Below are positions 4,870-6,555 of a DNA stretch of 6,555 nt, one piece after another. The notes under the pieces were generated by a model, which saw nothing but the letters and a program-made list of their open reading frames with translations, was not told the origin of the DNA and did not search any database. The DNA is from Pseudomonadota bacterium. Lineage in GTDB: Bacteria > Pseudomonadota > Alphaproteobacteria > Sphingomonadales > Sphingomonadaceae. The position numbers and the translations under genes are program-made. The DNA is taken from assembly GCA_023426225.1 (NCBI GenBank), contig JAFABD010000185.1, positions 1-6,555 on the forward strand. The letters run 5' to 3'. Every line of letters starts with the position of its first letter. Positions within the stretch are counted from its first letter, which is position 1.

Positions 4870-5628
4870 TCAGCCCCGAAAAGCATCCTTCGCCGCGCGC
4901 CGTTCGGCCAGTTCGGCCGCGCTCGCCGCGCGCAAAAAGGGGTTGGTCGCGCGCTCCAGCGCGATCGTCGTCGGCACCGTCGCCTCGCCCGCCGCGCGCA
5001 TCCGCTCCACCGCGGCCAGCCGTTCCGCCACCGCGCCGTTGTCGGGCTCGGCGACGCGGGCAAAGCGCGCGTTCGCCAGCGTATATTCGTGCGCGCAATA
5101 GATCGCGGTCGCCGCGGGCAGCGCCGCCAGCCGCTGCATGTTCGCGAACATCTGCTCGGCCGTCCCCTCGAACAGCCGCCCGCATCCCATCGCGAACAGC
5201 GTGTCGCCGACGAACGCGACGCCGTCCGCCGCGAAGTGATAGGCGACGTGCCCCGCCGTGTGCGCGGGCACCGCCATCACCTCGGCGACATGCGCGCCCA
5301 GCGTCACCCGGTCGCCCTCGCCCACCGCCAGGTCGCCCGCCGCGACGTCCAGCGTCGGGATGCGCGCCGCCTCGGCCGCGGGGGCGACCACGCGCGCGCC
5401 CGTCGCCGCCTTGATCGCGGCATTGCCGCCGGTATGGTCGGGGTGCCAGTGGGTGTTCCAGATCTGCCCGATCCGCCACCCGCGCGCCGCAGCGGCGTCG
5501 AGCACCGGCTGCGCCTCGGCAGGGTCGACCACCATCGTCTCGCCCGCGCCGTCGCCCCCCGGCGCATGGACCAGCCAGACATAATTGTCGCTCAACGCCG
5601 GGATGCGGACGATTTCCAGTGCGCCCAT
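4870..5628 (-). CDS. gloB: Hydroxyacylglutathione hydrolase, glyoxalase II (252 aa)
   Basis: Glyoxalase II hydrolyses S-D-lactoylglutathione to D-lactate and glutathione, the second step of methylglyoxal detoxification in the cytoplasm. It has the metallo-beta-lactamase fold: THWHPDH (59-65) supplies His60, His62, Asp64 and His65, PAHTAGH supplies His123, GDTLF supplies the bridging Asp142, and CAHEYT supplies His180, giving the complete two-metal site. The C-terminal helical part ends with NPFLR and RRAAKDAFRG, where basic residues of this family bind glutathione. The length is normal for bacterial GloB, and the start SDNYVW region is in place. GGAG (5637-5640) lies 8 bases before the ATG. 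gloA is immediately upstream on the same strand, so the two enzymes of the pathway are probably made together. Confidence 0.96.
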   Translation of the reverse strand: MGALEIVRIPALSDNYVWLVHAPGGDGAGETMVVDPAEAQPVLDAAAARGWRIGQIWNTHWHPDHTGGNAAIKAATGARVVAPAAEAARIPTLDVAAGDLAVGEGDRVTLGAHVAEVMAVPAHTAGHVAYHFAADGVAFVGDTLFAMGCGRLFEGTAEQMFANMQRLAALPAATAIYCAHEYTLANARFARVAEPDNGAVAERLAAVERMRAAGEATVPTTIALERATNPFLRAASAAELAERRAAKDAFRG

Positions 5629-5646
5629 GCGCCTTTCTCCACGGTT

Positions 5647-5670
5647 CGCGGCGGGGACATCCCCGCCGCG
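5647..5670. other. Perfect 11-bp inverted repeat between gloA and gloB
   Basis: CGCGGCGGGGA (5647-5657) is the exact reverse complement of TCCCCGCCGCG (5660-5670), with only CA between them. As RNA this gives a stem of about 10 bp with a 4-base loop. It occupies much of the 54-base gap between the gloA stop and the gloB start. No T-run follows on the - strand, so it is unlikely to be a simple terminator. A role in mRNA processing, partial attenuation between the genes, or protein binding is possible. Confidence 0.7.
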
Positions 5671-5682
5671 CGGGTTGTCACC

Positions 5683-6099
5683 TCACCATTCGCCGACATT
5701 GGGCATCGACGCCCACGGCTCGGCCGGCGGCAGCGCCTCGCCCGCCTGCAGCAGCTCGATCGAGATCGCGTCGGGGGTGCGGATGAACGCCATGTGCCCG
5801 TCGCGCGGCGGCCGGTTGATCGTCACGCCGCCGTCCATCAGCCGCTGGCACGTCTCATAGATATTGTCGACGCGATAGGCGATGTGCCCGAAATTGCGCC
5901 CGCCGGTATAGGTTTCGGGGTCCCAGTTGTGCGTCAGCTCGACCTCGGCATCCTCGTCGCCCGGCGCGGCGAGATAGATCAGCGTGAACCGCCCCTTCTC
6001 GCTCGAAAAGCGCCGCGTCTCCTTCAGACCCAGCAGCTCGAAGAACCGGATCGTCGCGTCGGGATCGGTGACGCGGATCATGGTGTGCAGATATTTCAC
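5683..6099 (-). CDS. gloA: Lactoylglutathione lyase, glyoxalase I (138 aa)
   Basis: Glyoxalase I isomerises the hemithioacetal of methylglyoxal and glutathione to S-D-lactoylglutathione, the substrate of the GloB encoded next. It has two VOC-fold halves. The four metal ligands are visible: His5 (KYLHTMIRV), Glu54 (VELTHNW), His72 (NFGHIAYRV) and Glu115 (ISIELLQ), corresponding to His5, Glu56, His74 and Glu122 of E. coli GloA, and the short form suggests a Ni-type enzyme. I start it at a GTG (6097-6099), since this reproduces the family N-terminus MKYLHTMIRV and a GAGGGAG (6109-6115) lies 9 bases before it. A TTG at 6117 in frame overlaps that site, and ATG at residue 7 would lose the His5 ligand. 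The 82 bases upstream contain a faint promoter-like pair (TCGCAT, 17 bases, TATCTG on the - strand), too weak to list. Confidence 0.95.
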   Translation of the reverse strand: MKYLHTMIRVTDPDATIRFFELLGLKETRRFSSEKGRFTLIYLAAPGDEDAEVELTHNWDPETYTGGRNFGHIAYRVDNIYETCQRLMDGGVTINRPPRDGHMAFIRTPDAISIELLQAGEALPPAEPWASMPNVGEW

Positions 6100-6108
6100 G
6101 CAGAGCAA

Positions 6109-6115
6109 CTCCCTC
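6109..6115 (-). promoter_or_regulatory. Ribosome binding site that fixes the gloA GTG start
   Basis: GAGGGAG on the - strand, 9 bases before GTG at 6099, is among the strongest Shine-Dalgarno matches in the window. It overlaps the alternative TTG codon at 6117-6115 and so argues against that start. Confidence 0.7.
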
Positions 6116-6181
6116 AAATGCCTTCCCGGCCCAGATAGGCCGCACGCGCGCCAGATGCGAGGGGGCCGGACGAAAGGCCGC

Positions 6182-6555
6182 CTATCGCTCGCTCGGCCCG
6201 AACTGCGCCATCGCCTTGCGCGCGGCCTCGGCCTGCGGGCTGCCGGGGGACAGCGCGATCGTCTGGCTCCATGCCGCGCGCGCGCCGGGCTCGTCGCCGC
6301 TCGCCGCGGCGATGTTGCCCGCCTCGAGCTGCACCGACGCGTCGTCGGGCGATCGTTTGAGCGCCTCGGCGATGTCGGTGCGCGCGCGCGCCAGGTCCTG
6401 CTGGCGCCGCGCCAGCGTCGCCGACAACAGCCAGGCGAGCGGATCGGCGGGCACCAGCGTCAGCGCGCGGTCCAGGTCGGTACGCGCGCCTTCGGTATCG
6501 GCCGCGGCGACGCGCGCGCGGGCACGGTCGAGATAGGCCTCGCCCTGCTCCACCT
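6182..6555 (-). CDS. TPR-repeat protein, C-terminal part (cut by window edge)
   Basis: The reading frame enters from the right edge and ends at the TAG at 6182; at least 123 residues are inside. They form about three tetratricopeptide-type helical pairs, with the usual small/large residue alternation and linkers such as LVPADPLAW, RSPDDASVQLEAG and LSPGSPQAE at about 34-residue spacing. TPR domains bind other proteins. The N-terminus, where a membrane anchor or another domain would be, lies outside the window, so location and role cannot be told. A GTG at the very edge (6551-6553) could be taken for a start, but the open frame and missing upstream context make a continuing gene more likely. 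It ends 82 bases before gloA on the same strand; whether they share a transcript is open. Confidence 0.85.
   Translation of the reverse strand, partial: VEQGEAYLDRARARVAAADTEGARTDLDRALTLVPADPLAWLLSATLARRQQDLARARTDIAEALKRSPDDASVQLEAGNIAAASGDEPGARAAWSQTIALSPGSPQAEAARKAMAQFGPSER

Noticed and set aside
4543..6138. 531-codon open frame on the + strand
   Set aside because: It is antisense to the lipoprotein, gloB and gloA, all of which have intact catalytic or lipobox motifs on the - strand.
6134..6186. Inverted repeat GATAGGC...GCCTATC around the TPR gene stop
   Set aside because: The arms are 7 bases with a 39-base gap, one arm overlaps the stop codon, and there is no T-run; too weak to call a terminator.

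Overview
The window is a very GC-rich piece of bacterial chromosome carrying ordinary single-copy genes. I read it as an alphaproteobacterium, most likely a sphingomonad. The pointers are the HslV protease with a short alphaproteobacterial-type propeptide ahead of its catalytic threonine, the HslU form of about 430 residues, and two small cysteine-rich lipoproteins of a kind I remember from Sphingomonas-type genomes. The taxonomic call is inference; no rRNA or other strong marker is present.

Layout, left to right. At the left edge (1-47) is a tandem 10-base repeat whose last copy forms a hairpin followed by a T-run, probably the terminator of a gene outside the window. A tRNA-Pro(GGG) gene follows on the + strand with its own candidate promoter. 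Next, on the - strand, lie a small Asp/Pro-rich disordered protein (261-512) and, upstream of it in the direction of transcription, a threonine synthase-like PLP enzyme (579-1805). A 113-base divergent region separates that enzyme from the + strand hslVU operon (1919-3830), which encodes the ATP-dependent HslUV protease. It contains a good match to a heat-shock sigma-32 promoter placed so close to the hslV start that the mRNA would be almost leaderless.

The right half is a - strand gene run, transcribed right to left: a TPR protein cut by the window edge, glyoxalase I (gloA), glyoxalase II (gloB), then two tandem paralogous lipoproteins. gloA and gloB together form the glutathione-dependent route that turns methylglyoxal into D-lactate. 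The lipoproteins share four cysteines with identical spacing and look like an old tandem duplication. hslU and the last lipoprotein converge on a 73-base gap holding a 12-bp hairpin.

I see no phage, insertion sequence, CRISPR array or defence system, and base composition looks uniform. The points most worth following up are the cysteine-patterned lipoprotein pair, the near-leaderless heat-shock arrangement of hslV, the degenerate zinc ribbon of the threonine synthase-like enzyme, and two unrelated 15-base tandem repeats that encode pentapeptide repeats near protein N-termini.
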